In this document: positions 25,002 to 37,088 of the stretch, in pieces
Position numbering within the stretch: position 1 is the first letter of the stretch
How the letters are laid out: every line of letters starts with the position of its first letter
Assembly (NCBI GenBank): GCA_015501605.1
Contig: JADNRZ010000026.1
Span: 186,001 to 250,000 of the forward strand
Direction: 5' to 3'
Source of the DNA: Panaeolus papilionaceus
Lineage: Eukaryota > Basidiomycota > Agaricomycetes > Agaricales
DNA: 64,000 nt
Translations under genes and position numbers: made by a program
Notes under the pieces: generated by a model
The model's input: the letters and a program-made list of their open reading frames with translations, nothing else
The model's database searches: none
Told to the model about the DNA's origin: nothing

Positions 25002-26696
25002 TCAAACCAACTTCTTCGGCGGGTTGTCGCAGGCGTCGGGGGCGATCACACGGAGAGCCTTGCCGTCCCGGTTCTTGTAGAAAATGATGTCGCCATCATC
25101 CTCGATAAAGCAGCATGAAGTGAAGGTGCGGTAGAGAGCGCGGAAGGTGTTCTAAAAGAATAAGGTGAGAGGTTTGTTCTCATCATCGGCGATCAGGAAA
25201 CAAAAATGACGCACGGTGGAGTCGTAGTTGTGGTCATCCTTAAGAACCTTCTTGATGGCTTCGGTGACCTGAGGTTGGTTGTCTACATCGGCGTAGATGA
25301 GAAAGCGAGAAGGAAAAAATGAGCTTCAAAGTATAATTGACGCAAAACAAGGCACGCACAGAAAGGAATGGACGAGAAGAGATGGTGGGCAACCTGAAAA
25401 TTTCGTTCAAGCTAAGTTAGTGGAAGGTTCGACGGTGGTGTGAAGTGAGCGTTTACGGACATGGTCGTGAGAGACGTTGTGGAGGAAGAAGCGGCCAGCC
25501 CAGCCCAAAAGGGGTCGATCAACGGTGGCAATGGCACCACGGAGGAAAGACCATTGCTTATTGCGGTAGTGAGCGATTGTGGGGTCGGAGTGATGGAGGT
25601 AGGTCAACATGACGATCCAGTGGTTGGCAAGCTGGGATGTTGGATGGTCGTTAGAGGGTCACACGAAGAGGCGAGATGCGAATATGAAGCTTACGATGTA
25701 GGGGACGAAGTACAACTTGAGGAAGTAGCTGAATCCGACTTGCTTCGTCCAAAGGAAAAGAATTGAGGACATGGTGGCGAGACCGATGTTGGAGGCAATG
25801 ACACCCTTCCTCTCATGAGGCTTGAACAAAGGAGATGAAGGTTGGAAGTGCTACAAGAATAGAATCAGATCAGGAGATCGAGTTGTGCATAAAATTAGAA
25901 GACATACGTTGGTGCCGGGGGGATACATTGGCGAGCCCATAGCATTAGTGCAGAGGTAGAATTGCCAACCCAAAGCCTGCATGAAGAGAACGCGAAGGAG
26001 ACTGTAGATAGGGGTTTCCTCGAAGACCTCATGGTAGTCAGAGATGTGAGCGATGTTCTCAGCGGGAAGACCATAGTCAGTACGAGTACGGGGAACGAAA
26101 TTCTCGTCGCGCTCAATGGACATGGTGGCCTTGTGATGTGCGTGGTGAGTCGCCCTCCAGGCGTAGTAAGGGACGAGGATGAACTGGAAAAGTGATGTCA
26201 GTCGCTTGATTTGTGTTTCGTAATTATTTACGCACCGTGTGCATTGAGTATCCGATGAGATGATTGAGCCAGCCGTGGTTTGAGAGAGATCCATGTCCTG
26301 CCTCGTGAGCCATGCACCACCAACCGGCAAGGATAACACCTTGCCAGTGCCAGTAGAGGGCCCAAAGTCCCCATTTGACGAGGCTGCCGACGGTGGAAGA
26401 GAAGCCATAGTTGTCGACAACTGACTTAGCAAAGGGATCGATGAGCCATCCCAACTTGTAGACGATGACTGCGCAGATGATGTCGCGAGCAACATATCCT
26501 AAAGCTTTGAGGGTGTTCTTCTGATGAAGGTGCTTCGGAATAACTGCGTGCAACTCTTGGAGCGTTGCCTGTAATAGCGCGTTAGATACCTTGATAGGCT
26601 CAGAATTGTATTATTTGTTACCGTGGGGGGCTTGAAAGGCGTCTGAGTACGCTTGATGTATTCTGGGCCATCGCGGAAAAGAGAGCTGAAGAACAT
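25002..26696 (-). CDS. FAD2-type membrane fatty-acid desaturase, paralogue A (HEAGH variant)
   Basis: Eight exons, 420 aa: complement(join(25002..25151,25215..25282,25360..25393,25461..25631,25695..25850,25908..26183,26236..26568,26622..26696)). It belongs to the membrane di-iron desaturases that act on acyl chains in ER phospholipids. The three histidine boxes are HEAGH (113-117), HHAHH (149-153) and HVAHH (337-341), in the family order and spacing, with hydrophobic segments between. ERDENFVPRT after box two is typical of fungal delta-12/omega-3 enzymes. Box one reads HEAGH, where delta-12 enzymes usually have HECGH. Regiospecificity cannot be read from sequence; basidiomycete FAD2-like paralogues include delta-12 desaturases and acetylenases. 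The donor before the third box is GTCCGT. It is transcribed away from desaturase B. The intron inside the Tyr codon after SIPF is at the same place and phase in both genes. Confidence 0.9.
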
Positions 26697-29260
26697 GGCT
26701 GAAGAGACTCGCACTTTAGCAAAGACGAACGATGCTGGAAGTGAAGAAAAGGGTGATGATCAAACAAACTGATTGAGCTGAGGTATTTGAATCATCCTTG
26801 GGATGAATAGCCGACTATCCCAGAATAAGTTCTAGGTTATCGGAGAACTCATAGAATTTACTTAGAACCCTCGTATTTACCCGTTGACGGAGGATACGAG
26901 TGAGAAATCCATTACGAGGTTTACGAAGTTTCCAAGCTTTCCTTATGATCCGACCTTTCATGGCATTACAATTCAAACTCCCCATTTAGTATTTTTGCAC
27001 GATGCCACTTCCCAAATGTCAACTGAATTAACGTTAAGTGTTATTCTGGGTAAGTACTCTTCTGCATCCAGGCACGTCGCGTTCAGCCACCCAATGTCCA
27101 CCAGCCAAACCAGGTGGTACACGGGGTCCCACCGCCCAAAATGTTACCCGCCATCGAAATCGTAAAGCATCATGCCACATAGCACTTTTGGATTCAAGCT
27201 AGGCCATGTATATTTTTGTTGCAGTCGCTGCGCAAATAAGCACTCTGAATTGATAGAAAGAGCTACGGCTTTCACATTCGAAATAATCTTTTTAGACCCA
27301 TGATTGATATTCTTCAATATATTTTTATTTATCTCCACAACTTCAAAAATAACGAATGGGGAAGTTGGGAGAAAAGATCTTACAGAAGGACACTCTGTAA
27401 TAGTATGAGGAATACTTTTACCTCGGACCATCAGTGGAACATAGTTGATTATCAGCTGTAAAATGGCCAGACATCATCACCACGAGCATCTTAATAATTG
27501 TCTACCTTGGGCCACTAGCAGACTGTTTGGCGCAGTTGGCTGGTCTCTACAATGAGCATGGAAGGAACATATCTCCACGAGTCCAGTAGATATCATGCAT
27601 ACCATAGCGATATAGCCCTTCAGAACAAAGGGATGAACGCGCAACGACAAGCTGAGTATGGACCCCGAACACAAGGAGGGGGGGAGGATTGCCATATGTA
27701 GCCTCCACGCTTAACTTGCATGTTGGATTTTAATAGCCGATTTTGATAGGTTAACCTTCGTGTTGATAATCATACTATATACATGGCGAGCTCGCCTCTA
27801 CTCGCCTGCTGATTGTAACAGTTCGTTTCCTCTTCGTGGAGCTTCGGGTATTTCGCCTGCCTATTACCCCGTGATTTACATTAACTGGCTCAATCACTCG
27901 CCCCAGATACTACGTGGCGTGCTTGTCTAGGGAGCCTCTGGATGCCTGGGCTTGCTCGCCTCCTCTATGAGCGGCGATACGGTTTACCTTAACGTCGCCA
28001 GACGATTGTATGGTACGCTTGATAATGAGTGTCCCCGGGTTAGTTGTCGGCGTATAAACTGGTACGCGATAAGCATTTGGCCTGATTGAAGCATTGGCCT
28101 TGTATGTAGATGCAAACTTCTTTCTATAAATCAAAAGCATCAGTAAGCGGTGATCTTCCTGCCTAGGCTGCTTATGAGTTTCATCTACATGCCGTCTACA
28201 TCTAACCTGCTTGAAATATCGATGGATGGGCTAGATGGCATGTAATAAATGTAGTTAAAATGATAGAGACAGAGGGCCAGCTGAATATGAACTGAGTTAT
28301 GCGCAACGACGAACGACTTGAACCGTTGACCAACCCGAAAATGTACCGCAGCAATGGGAAAGGTGATTTATGTAAGGTAGGACCCCGAAACTCGGCTAAT
28401 GTGGCACCGAGTAACATATCCCTTACTAATTGGGTTTAGGCTTTTTTTGTCTCCAACACCCGTCTGAACGTTCAACCTACGGTCCCTCATCCACAGCTTT
28501 CTGGTCAATTATGGTCACCGTTGAAGGTCTTCTTTCCGTTCGACCCAGAGTAAAGGCATTACCCTTCGTCGTCATTTCTCCTCTAGATCTAAAATTGGAA
28601 GCAGCTGGAAACCCCGTGTCTACATGAATATCGGATGGGTGTTTTGCTTCAATCCAGACCTCCTGCGAGCGATAGGCCAATGCTTATGACCTTTTACCTA
28701 TATTTTTTGCGGCGCATCGATGAGCAGCTGAGACGAAAGAAACGTACCAGGAAGCCAATCTACGCAAGAAAAAATAGCGCGTAAACGATGCAGGACCGGA
28801 CAGATCAGATCCCCGTGCACTATGGATTGTCTCTTTCTTAACCCTTGATCATATCGGTTCCATATGATTTGCAAGATTGGGGCTCTCTTCGGACCCTAAG
28901 CAAAACAAGGTTTTTTTACCCTGTATCGCCTACAGTGTTCTCCAAAATGGACTGATACATATCGGTAAGATAGTCACTTGGGCGGTGATCCTTGGTCTCG
29001 TAACTTCGAATCTCGGCTACACACTCAGGATTTGGATTCCAAAGATTGCAACAGATAAACTATACAGGGTACCTTGAGCCTTTCAGGGAAACTACCTCCA
29101 TTTGCTGATCCCTTGGCAGGTGTGCATTCTTTTACTCTGCCTGACAGACCTCCAGATAAATACCCTTAGTCGCAACCAAATTTCCTCATCATCCAATCCT
29201 CCCAACCAGAGGATCAGACTAGCATCTATTATTTCCCTGTTATAGTCTCACTACTACAAC
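26697..29260. promoter_or_regulatory. 2.6 kb region between the two divergent desaturase genes
   Basis: This shared upstream region separates the start codons of the two desaturases. I see no coding potential. It is long for a simple bidirectional promoter, so the two genes need not share control elements. I did not recognise specific regulatory sites. Confidence 0.4.
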
Positions 29261-31082
29261 ATGGGCTCCAGCACTGAGGCTCAGAAATACGACGAAAATT
29301 CTCTTCCCGAGTACACCCCCATGCCATGGTACGTCTAGGCGCCAGTGGATCTCGCCTACTTTTGGATAGTTGTTCATGACTTTTCCTTTCCGATAGGTCT
29401 CTTAAGGAGATCCGTGCAGCTATTCCTCCTGAGTTTTTTGTGAGAGACACCCGCCGCGGTCTCCTTTACTTCGCTCGGGATGTTCTTCTAGCTGCCACAG
29501 CGTGGAAGGCCGCTACCTACATCGACCCCTACTTTGGACAAAGCGCCACCAAGGAGCTCCTTACTCCCGTTGGTGCTGAGGTCGCCCGCTGGGCCTCCTG
29601 GTGTGTCTACTGGTGGTTCCAAGGTCTCATCTTCACTGGCATTTGGGTTATCGGACATGAGGTAAAGTCGATTCGCCCCAACCCTATCACTCAGTCGGCT
29701 AAAGACTTTTCTCTTTAATTAGTGCGGTCACGGTGCCTTCTCTGACCACAAGATCGTCAATGACGTTCTCGGCTTCGTACGTTTCATTTCGATACTTTCA
29801 TTTTCTTCTTTTGTTTATTCGATTCGATTTTGCAGCTCACCCACACCTTCATGTGGACTCCCTACTTCTCCTGGAGGATCTCCCACCACCGCCACCACTC
29901 TAACCATGCTTCTATGGAACGCGATGAGGTTTACGTCCCCAAGACCCGTGAGGATCTTGGTATCCCCGACAAGCCCATCGACCAAATTGATTGGGACGAG
30001 CTTTTCGGCGACACCCCGATTTACACTCTCTACATGTTGATTCGCCAGCAAGTACTCGCATTCCCCGCTTATCTTCGTGCGTGTTGGGCGACCTTTCAAG
30101 TTAACTAAATTTCTGACCTTGATTTATCTTCTAGTCTTCAACGTCTCCGGTCAAAAGAACTATCCCAAGTGGACTAATCACTTCGATCGTATGTTCCTTT
30201 TCTTGTTTTTCCTTTCGATGCGCCCCAATTGCTCACCTTCGACGCCGCAGCCAACTCGATCTTGTTCACCAAGGCGCAGAGAAATGCTGTCATCATGTCC
30301 AACATCGGTATCGCGTTCATGGTTTGGGGTGTCTGCTACTCGTCCTCCATCTGGGGTCTCGGTGAAGTCATCAAGTACTACTTGTTCCCGTGGCTCGAGG
30401 TTTCACATTGGTGTAAGCTTTCTTCCCTCCTTCGTTCCGAGCTCCCCTCCCGTTCCTACCGCATTTTCGAATTTCGAGGATCGTTCTGATTGCTTATCAT
30501 TCTCCTTTCAATTTATTTTCAGTCATCATGATCACCTACCTTCACCACACCGACCCCAAGCTTCCCCACTACCGCGGCAAGGAATGGAACTTCCAGCGCG
30601 GCGCTGCTGCTACTGTCGACCGTAACTTCCTCGGCTGGCAAGGACGCTTCTTCCTCCACGACGTCGCCCACTACCACGTCGTCCACCACGTAAGCCTCAT
30701 CCCAGCCCATACCTTCATGTAACGAACTCAATGCTGACTTCCGCTCTTTCCTTCCTGCTTTCCATCTCTACCTGACAGTTCTTCCCCAAGATGCCTTTCT
30801 GTAAGTATACTTTACACTTTCAATATAATCGCGGATCCATTGACATTCGACCCTCTCATTCTTCCCGCAGACCACGGCCCAGAAGCTACTCAGCACCTCA
30901 AGGCATTCATCGGCGAGCACTACGCTTACTCTGACGCCCCCGTCTTCAAGACCCTTTGGGACAGCTACAACCACTGCCAATTCGTCGACAACGAGGGTGA
31001 TGTTCTCTTCTACCGTAACAAGAAGGGTCAGATGGTCCGCCGCCCTGCTGAGAAGTACCGCGTTAATAGCAAGTCTCAGTAA
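29261..31082 (+). CDS. Delta-12 (FAD2-type) fatty-acid desaturase, paralogue B
   Basis: Nine exons, 414 aa: join(29261..29328,29397..29661,29723..29776,29836..30076,30135..30188,30251..30412,30523..30689,30779..30800,30871..31082). Histidine boxes are HECGH (110-114, split by an intron after HE), HHRHH (146-150, followed by SNH and MERDEVYVP) and HVVHH (333-337, followed by FFPKMPFYH). These match oleate delta-12 desaturases, which make linoleate in the ER. One exon is only 22 bases. The C-terminus has no obvious ER-retrieval motif. The reading frame closes perfectly across all eight introns, and residues at the joins (for example FDPNS and HWFIMITY) match the family. Compared with paralogue A it has the usual Cys in box one and one more exon. 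This one is the better candidate for the housekeeping delta-12 enzyme. Confidence 0.93.
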
Positions 31083-32631
31083 ATAAATACATTCTAATAC
31101 TTCCTCCTCTCTCTCTTCTCGATACATTCATTCGATTCTCTGGTCAAGATTCAAGTAGCGGAGAGGGTGTAGGTTATAACATCCAAGTAGGATGCAGAAT
31201 AAATATCTCCTTAGAATTCTCAATTTAACGAACGCAATTTCCATCGAACATCTCGCATACCACTTTAGCTATTACGGGATCTGCACTATCCAGTGCATTA
31301 TCGCGCTTGGATTAGCGGCCGCGATTGCAACATTGCCCTGTTTTATTATTTTTGTCGATCGCTTTTTTATATCTTCGTTTTCTCTTATATCCGGTACACA
31401 GGCGCTTATACTTGGGCGTATGTCGGATGCCTCTGGCTTACTAACTATACCACTGGTATAGAGTGCCTTAAACGTCAAAGTGACAACGTTGAAATGTTGG
31501 TAGACTGGTATCAATTAGAGGCATATTACAAGAGCTCTTGAGATTGTGTCATCTGCGACTAATAGGAGCTAGGTCAATAACGGTACATATTGGTAAACCC
31601 TTAGCTGCGAAGTAATTTGAAGTCGCCAGCTCCTCTTCCCGAGGTCTTCCCGAGGTCTACGTTCATGAATCACCTCAGCTGCAACTTGCAACAGCCGTCG
31701 TCGAATAATATACAATAAATACCTGTGTTTCAACGCCTGAAATGCATACAGCTCTGCGCGATGCGGTGCTGACGCTTACGGCGAAACACTGGACGCTTTC
31801 CTTTGGCTGTCCTCTAACTCAATTTTCGCCACAACGAACTCGGAGCAATACCAAGAGGCTGCATCGCCACATTTACGTTGGGTACGTAATCACATGTGAC
31901 ACCCCCGGCAAGTCCCGCTTGTGCCGTTTCTTACCCTCACTGGACCTCACTACCAAACAACTGAAAAACGACTTCGAGTTATAGAGTGATATTATTTCTT
32001 TTAATACCTCTTCAGTGAGAACTGCTACATTTCCATGGTATTATTAGGTGTATAGGTTTGCGAAATAAGTGGCATTATTCATATTCCTGACTGATGCAAT
32101 TCTCAACGAACAATGGCTCAATGCCGTAACTCCCACGTCCGGCATGAACCGAGGCGCGTACAAACAAACCCAATCAGGCATTGTTCATTCTACGTTGTTG
32201 ACCAAACTCCTCATTATTCGAACAATGCCTGAATAACGGACAATGGTATCACTCTGGTTTTCATTATGCGTAATACGTAGTGGCGGTTGTGTATATAAAC
32301 TTAGGGCCTTTGGTGGTAAAGTCCCAACAGGTTTTTCCTGACCAACCAGCCCAGCCTACTCTCGTGTTCTCATCCTCTTGTTATCTCGTCTTCGTTGTTC
32401 ATTGTTGATCATCCATATCTCTAGCAGGTATGCTTGATATATTTCATTATCATCTTTTATCTCATCTAATCCAATTATTCAGATTAAATTCTACGATATT
32501 CTTTACGAGCAGCCTGCCTTTCAAATTTAGCAAATTTACGCCTTCAGTTTCGCCGGCCGATCTACCCTTTCAAGACTCTTCGAACTTCGACTTCACGCAT
32601 TTCTTTCTCAATTTCTCACTCTTCAAACACA
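31083..32631. promoter_or_regulatory. Upstream region of the BTG/Tob-like gene
   Basis: A TATATAAA box is at 32292-32299. A perfect 13-base inverted repeat, TCAGGCATTGTTC at 32174-32186 and its complement at 32220-32232, lies about 60 bases before the TATA box. Further ACAATGG copies are at about 32109 and 32240. ACAAT-type sequences are the general target class of HMG-box regulators, so this could be an operator; that is inference. The transcript probably has a 5' UTR intron (GTATGC near 32428, TTCAG near 32484). Confidence 0.45.
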
Positions 32632-33984
32632 ATGGCATCTATCAACGTTCAGATTCCCACTTGCATCATCGAGGCCGTCGACTTCCTCATTCGCCCTCTT
32701 TACCAAATGACCTCGATTGCCCGCCTCAATGCTGTCAAATCCATGATCACAAAATCTCTCACTCAAGCTTTCGTGCCTGCCAACACTCTTGAACTCAGCA
32801 TCAGTTTCGCCCCTCATTGCACCTCGAAGCAAATCATCGCGGCTGCTGAACTCTTCAACATCACGTGGTATAACTGGCATCAAGGTCTTGGAGCTAAAGA
32901 GATGCAGCTCTTCATTACTCCTTCATCGGTCACCTATAGCATCGAGGGAGACATGATTCCCTCCCGTCTTATCTGGTCCATGAGCACCCGCCTTGACCGC
33001 TTCCTTGCCGAGCCCCCTGTCCCCATCAGCAAGTTCGGAAAGCTTGCCAGGACTGCGGACAAGGAGACTATGCACGCCTACCTTGGTGCTGTATTGCTCG
33101 CTGATGAGCAGCAAAAGTACGAGGAACTAAAGGAGGCCAACGATATTCTCTCTCAGGCCTCCCCATTCGCTATCCTCTCTCCCACCCCCACCCGCGAATG
33201 CTTCCCATCTTTCCAGGTTCCTCGCCGCACTTCCGGCCTTTGGCGCACTGCTTTCCCATCTTCGCTCTCTACTCCTGAGAGCACATCTCCATGCTCTTCT
33301 CCTGAGGCAGTCTCCCCCGTTAGCTCCCGCCCCAGCTCCCGTTCTTCAGACCTCTCATCGTTCTCGACCTTCAGCGACGAGGAGAGCTTGACTTCAGCGT
33401 CTTCCATCTCTTCATTTGATTTCCTTGCCCTCACCAAGCCAGCATTCGCCACGTCTCACTCCGCATTTGTCAAGGCTCAGGTCGCTGTTCCAGCTCCAGC
33501 TCCGATCGCAGTTTACGTGCCCCCCTCTCGTAAATTACGCGCACCTACTTCAGCTCCTGCCACAGCCCCGGCGCCAGTCGTCATCGAAAAGAAGGAAGTC
33601 ACCAAGTATCTCTACCAGGGCGGTGTCAGCACTACCCTCAGTGGTGGTGTCATGCTCGGTGGTGGTGCCAAGAGCGCTACACCTCGTACCCCCGCTCGTG
33701 CACCTGCTCCTCGAGGCTCTCTCCCACCTGCTCCTCGCTCCGCACCTCCACGCTTGATGAAGGCCATGCAACCCCCCGTCGCTACCCCAACTCGTCTCCC
33801 CGCCTCCACCCAGGCGGCGATCGCCCAGTCGATCCTCTCTAACCCCGACCCGATGGTGTTCTCTACTCCGTCCAAGGCCAGCAAGCCTGCGCCTATCGGC
33901 ACTGGTAGGCGAGTCCCCATCAAGCTTTCCCCCGCTTCCACGGCTGGATCTTGGAGGCGAGGACCCGCTTCTGCTCGTGCCTAA
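32632..33984 (+). CDS. BTG/Tob-like (anti-proliferative domain) protein, Pro/Ser/Ala-rich tail
   Basis: Single coding exon, 450 aa. Residues 5-110 match the layout of the fungal BTG/Tob domain. A helix reads IIEAVDFLIRPL, followed by a second helix ending near AFVP. Strand LELSISFAPHC comes next, then helix KQIIAAAELFNITWYNW. A final strand pair, MQLFITPSSVTYSIEGD, is equivalent to the WVDPxEVSYRIGE signature of animal Tob. In animals this domain binds the CAF1/Caf1 deadenylase and slows proliferation through mRNA decay. The rest is low complexity: Ser-rich at 200-260 and Ala/Pro-rich at 285-450, probably disordered. No signal or transmembrane segment is seen. The assignment rests on remembered family pattern and not on an alignment. 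An unrelated Agaricomycete-specific family is possible. Confidence 0.55.
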   Translation: MASINVQIPTCIIEAVDFLIRPLYQMTSIARLNAVKSMITKSLTQAFVPANTLELSISFAPHCTSKQIIAAAELFNITWYNWHQGLGAKEMQLFITPSSVTYSIEGDMIPSRLIWSMSTRLDRFLAEPPVPISKFGKLARTADKETMHAYLGAVLLADEQQKYEELKEANDILSQASPFAILSPTPTRECFPSFQVPRRTSGLWRTAFPSSLSTPESTSPCSSPEAVSPVSSRPSSRSSDLSSFSTFSDEESLTSASSISSFDFLALTKPAFATSHSAFVKAQVAVPAPAPIAVYVPPSRKLRAPTSAPATAPAPVVIEKKEVTKYLYQGGVSTTLSGGVMLGGGAKSATPRTPARAPAPRGSLPPAPRSAPPRLMKAMQPPVATPTRLPASTQAAIAQSILSNPDPMVFSTPSKASKPAPIGTGRRVPIKLSPASTAGSWRRGPASARA

Positions 33985-35143
33985 TTGCATGACTTAAACG
34001 TCCTCGACGACGCGACGATCGCTTATGACGATGATCATGAACGCTTCTTTTGATGCTCCACAACCACTTTTTAACGCTTTATAACTTCGACTTCTACGAC
34101 GCTCGCCAACGATAACAACAAATGACCTGCGCACAAAATTATTCTAAACTCGGCTGGGCTATACATTCTCTTTCTCTCGTTTTCTCTCTTTATTTCTATT
34201 TCTACTTTGAACTCTTCGCATAACTAATATGTATTACTAACTGTACCACATTTATAGATCGCCACTTATTTAGGAGATCTATTGTAGCGCTATCATTCGC
34301 ATTCTTCCCTTAGTCTCCTCTTGTTGTCCTCTCGTCTCCTGTCTATATCTCTCGCTTTGCTCTTCCGGCAGTCTACCCTGCTTAGTCTCTCGGTTTGTCT
34401 ACCTTGTCTACGAATTACTTTATTCACTTCGTGATGCTTTGTTGTCCTGCCTTGTGCTCAATGACCCTTTCGACTTTCTCCTGTACCTCTTGTACTAGCA
34501 ATGCTCCTCATGAGAGCGTTTGTGATAACTAAAATCAATCAAGCATTTTGCCATATTTACCCTCTGTGTGACGCCCATGGATTGATAACTACTTTGAAAG
34601 ACAGTGACCTCTCAAATAGGCGGAGTTCTATGAATAATTTCACTTGACGTTTTTACTTCTCAAAGAAGTAGGTGTCATGTAGACAAAGGTCACTCCATCC
34701 AGTCTATACCTCAAGGATGCCTCGGTGGTGGGGATATGAAACCAGATTGTCCGCATTGGGAAACTTTCAAAGCTGAGTGTACATGCAATGCAAATCGAAT
34801 TATCAAAAATTAACCACATACAGATACTAGCCCAACAAAAATTTAATATAAGAAAGTCTATGAGATATCGAGAACGCATTTTAAACAGAACACGACAGCA
34901 AATGGTGAGAAAGCATCAATAACGAAATATCCGCATCATGGCATGTCTGACACCTATCCAAGAAACGGCAGTGATAGACATCTCCAGAGGATGACCTATT
35001 GGTTCAATGAAAATAGAGAGCTCAGACCCTCTGCACAGATGCATTCGCAAGCCCGGACCTAGTGATCACGCGAAAGGCCCAATTCAATGAGACAGCTAAA
35101 CAGCGAGGCAGCCAAGTCTGTCAGGCCTAGGTCCCAACCCTAT
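33985..35143. other. Intergenic region
   Basis: This is a 1.2 kb stretch between two converging genes. The first few hundred bases are pyrimidine-rich and probably include the 3' UTR of the BTG/Tob-like gene. No gene is supported. Confidence 0.45.
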
Positions 35144-36443
35144 CTATACAGTCTCGGCTGTCCCCTCCGCCTCCGCAGACCTTTTCTCCTCTCTTTCCTC
35201 ACGAGCAGCTGTCAGACTCTTGATTTCAGTCGTCTCCCCCTTGCCCTTGGTCAATCGCTGTCGCAGTTTAATGATGCCAAAGACGATGCAGAAAACGATG
35301 CAATAACCGACAGGAATTCCAACGATGTAAATTGCGAGTTTCTTGCCTTGCTTTTTAGGGTTCAGGAATGAATAGGCTATTGAAAGATGGGATCAGGGCG
35401 GAGAATGGAGAGGCGGTAATGATACGCACGATAGAAGTCCTGTGTTGCCTTCGTCAAATAGCCCAATCCCAAGTACATGCCTAGAATCACGATGGCGACT
35501 GGAAGATCAATCCATGGGAAAGGACCAATGTTGGTGAAAATGATTTCAAAAAGCGCGAATACTGTATTGAGGGCATGCTTTGAGATGTTAGACCAAGCTA
35601 AAAACCGCGGAAGGAGAAAAGTTTCAGTTAATGGTTTGTAAGAGGAATAGGTGGAAAGGGGCACCTGCAAACGGGGTCGAGAGTGTTGATGGCGTGGATA
35701 ATAATAGCCAGAAGACGATTGTCACGAGAATAGCTATCATGAACGAAAATCAGCGTCGTGTTATAATTATCGAAATCAGCAACCAGCGAAGCGTCGCGTA
35801 AAATGCCATCGTGCATCAGCAATCGTGTCAATACAGACAGCAAAGAGAGCAGCGACGAAGGCAGTAAATCAGACGGACAGTAACGACCCGTATGGCCCAA
35901 AGTTTTGACAGATGGGCGATGAAATTATACCGAGACTTACGAAAAGTTGTAACGGTGGTCAAGAGCAAAACATGGAGGTATCTGAGGACTCTTGGCCACT
36001 CTTTCAAAGGGTATCCTTCGTCAGGTCGACCGCTCCTCGAGTTCAAGGCGAAGAAGGTAGTCTGCACAGCTGATGCAAAGAAGTACGCGCATATGCCAAT
36101 ATATGTGAGGTTTGTGAAGAACGAGAAGAACCTATAAAGACCAATGTCAGCATACTGGATGCTCACAGGACCAATCAGGAGGCGAAAGTGGTGTGCGGAG
36201 CGTCATCCAATGAAGCACAGTACATATCTCCGTAGCTCTAGCATCTTCCGAAATGGAGAGAGGACAACTGAATATTGATACTCACTCCCCAGCATCTCCC
36301 TCAGCCGTCGCTGACCGAATTATTGACACCAATAGTGTAGCCAACGTATAGAACGCAATCAAGTAGCGTATAAAAGCGAGCAGACATGGATTCAGGAGCC
36401 ATGATGTGACGAGCTTGTTGGTTCTGTCGAACTCTGCACCCAT
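35144..36443 (-). CDS. FAR-17a/AIG1-like multi-span membrane protein
   Basis: Five exons, complement(join(35144..35376,35430..35597,35665..35733,35941..36131,36286..36443)), 272 aa. About six hydrophobic segments are visible. The central stretch WSNISKHALNTVFALFEI (141 onward) followed by GPFPWIDLP is the hallmark of fungal FAR-17a/AIG1 proteins. Animal members AIG1 and ADTRP hydrolyse fatty-acid esters of hydroxy fatty acids using a membrane Thr and His. His147 in SKHALN is the candidate His here. The last 40 residues are charged and probably cytosolic (TAAREEREEKRSAEAEG). The intron between exons 2 and 3 is 207 bases, longer than its neighbours. Splicing gives FPILVTIVFW across the join, which fits the family. 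Function in fungi is not established. Confidence 0.85.
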
Positions 36444-37088
36444 CGTAGAGCTGAAAGCCACTGAGGCGGAGAAACTGTGCGGCTAGCAGGGAGAGATGGA
36501 AGAAGAGAGCAGAGGGTAGGAAGGGAAAGCTCCGACTCTATTTTTGCATGTTTTAAAACAAGGGACCCTAGCATGTGTATGTAACAACGCCGTCAACGGC
36601 AGAGCACTGATTGAGAATTGATTGAATGGGTTCGAACAAGGTTATGACATGGTTGATGCAAATATGCTCACGGTTCAAGCCAAGGTCGCCAAGGCCCCAC
36701 ATTCAATCATCTAATTGGTGCCTTTCATCACGAGGCGGGGAACTTGGGCACCGGAATGGTTTATCAATAAGATCCAGCCAAGTTTTGCTTGAGGATGAAA
36801 CACTATACTTATGCCCGACACTATGCGTGCGTGTGGGCGCTGTGATGCGGGTGCCAGACTCACTTGCAGCTCTAGTACTGACTCCAGTGACTCGTGCTGA
36901 TGCAGTATCGAGGGAAACTTACAGGGCCACAGCCCAAATCGTAGGCGAATACCAGGATCGCCTTGAAAAAAATGTACAAGCACATCAAAAGGGCATCCTC
37001 AACTTAAATTCGCATTCACAAAAGCACCCATAAAACAAGCTACGCCTCTTAGTCATAAACCCGACATATGATATGATAGCAACTGGAA

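Noticed and set aside
30229..30489. Alternative frame that includes intron 5 of desaturase B
   Set aside because: Splicing at 30188/30251 gives FDPNS, as in the desaturase family. Read-through of the intron would insert non-family residues.
33550..33990. Gly/Arg/Ser-rich minus-strand frame
   Set aside because: Antisense shadow of the Pro/Ala-rich tail of the BTG/Tob-like gene.
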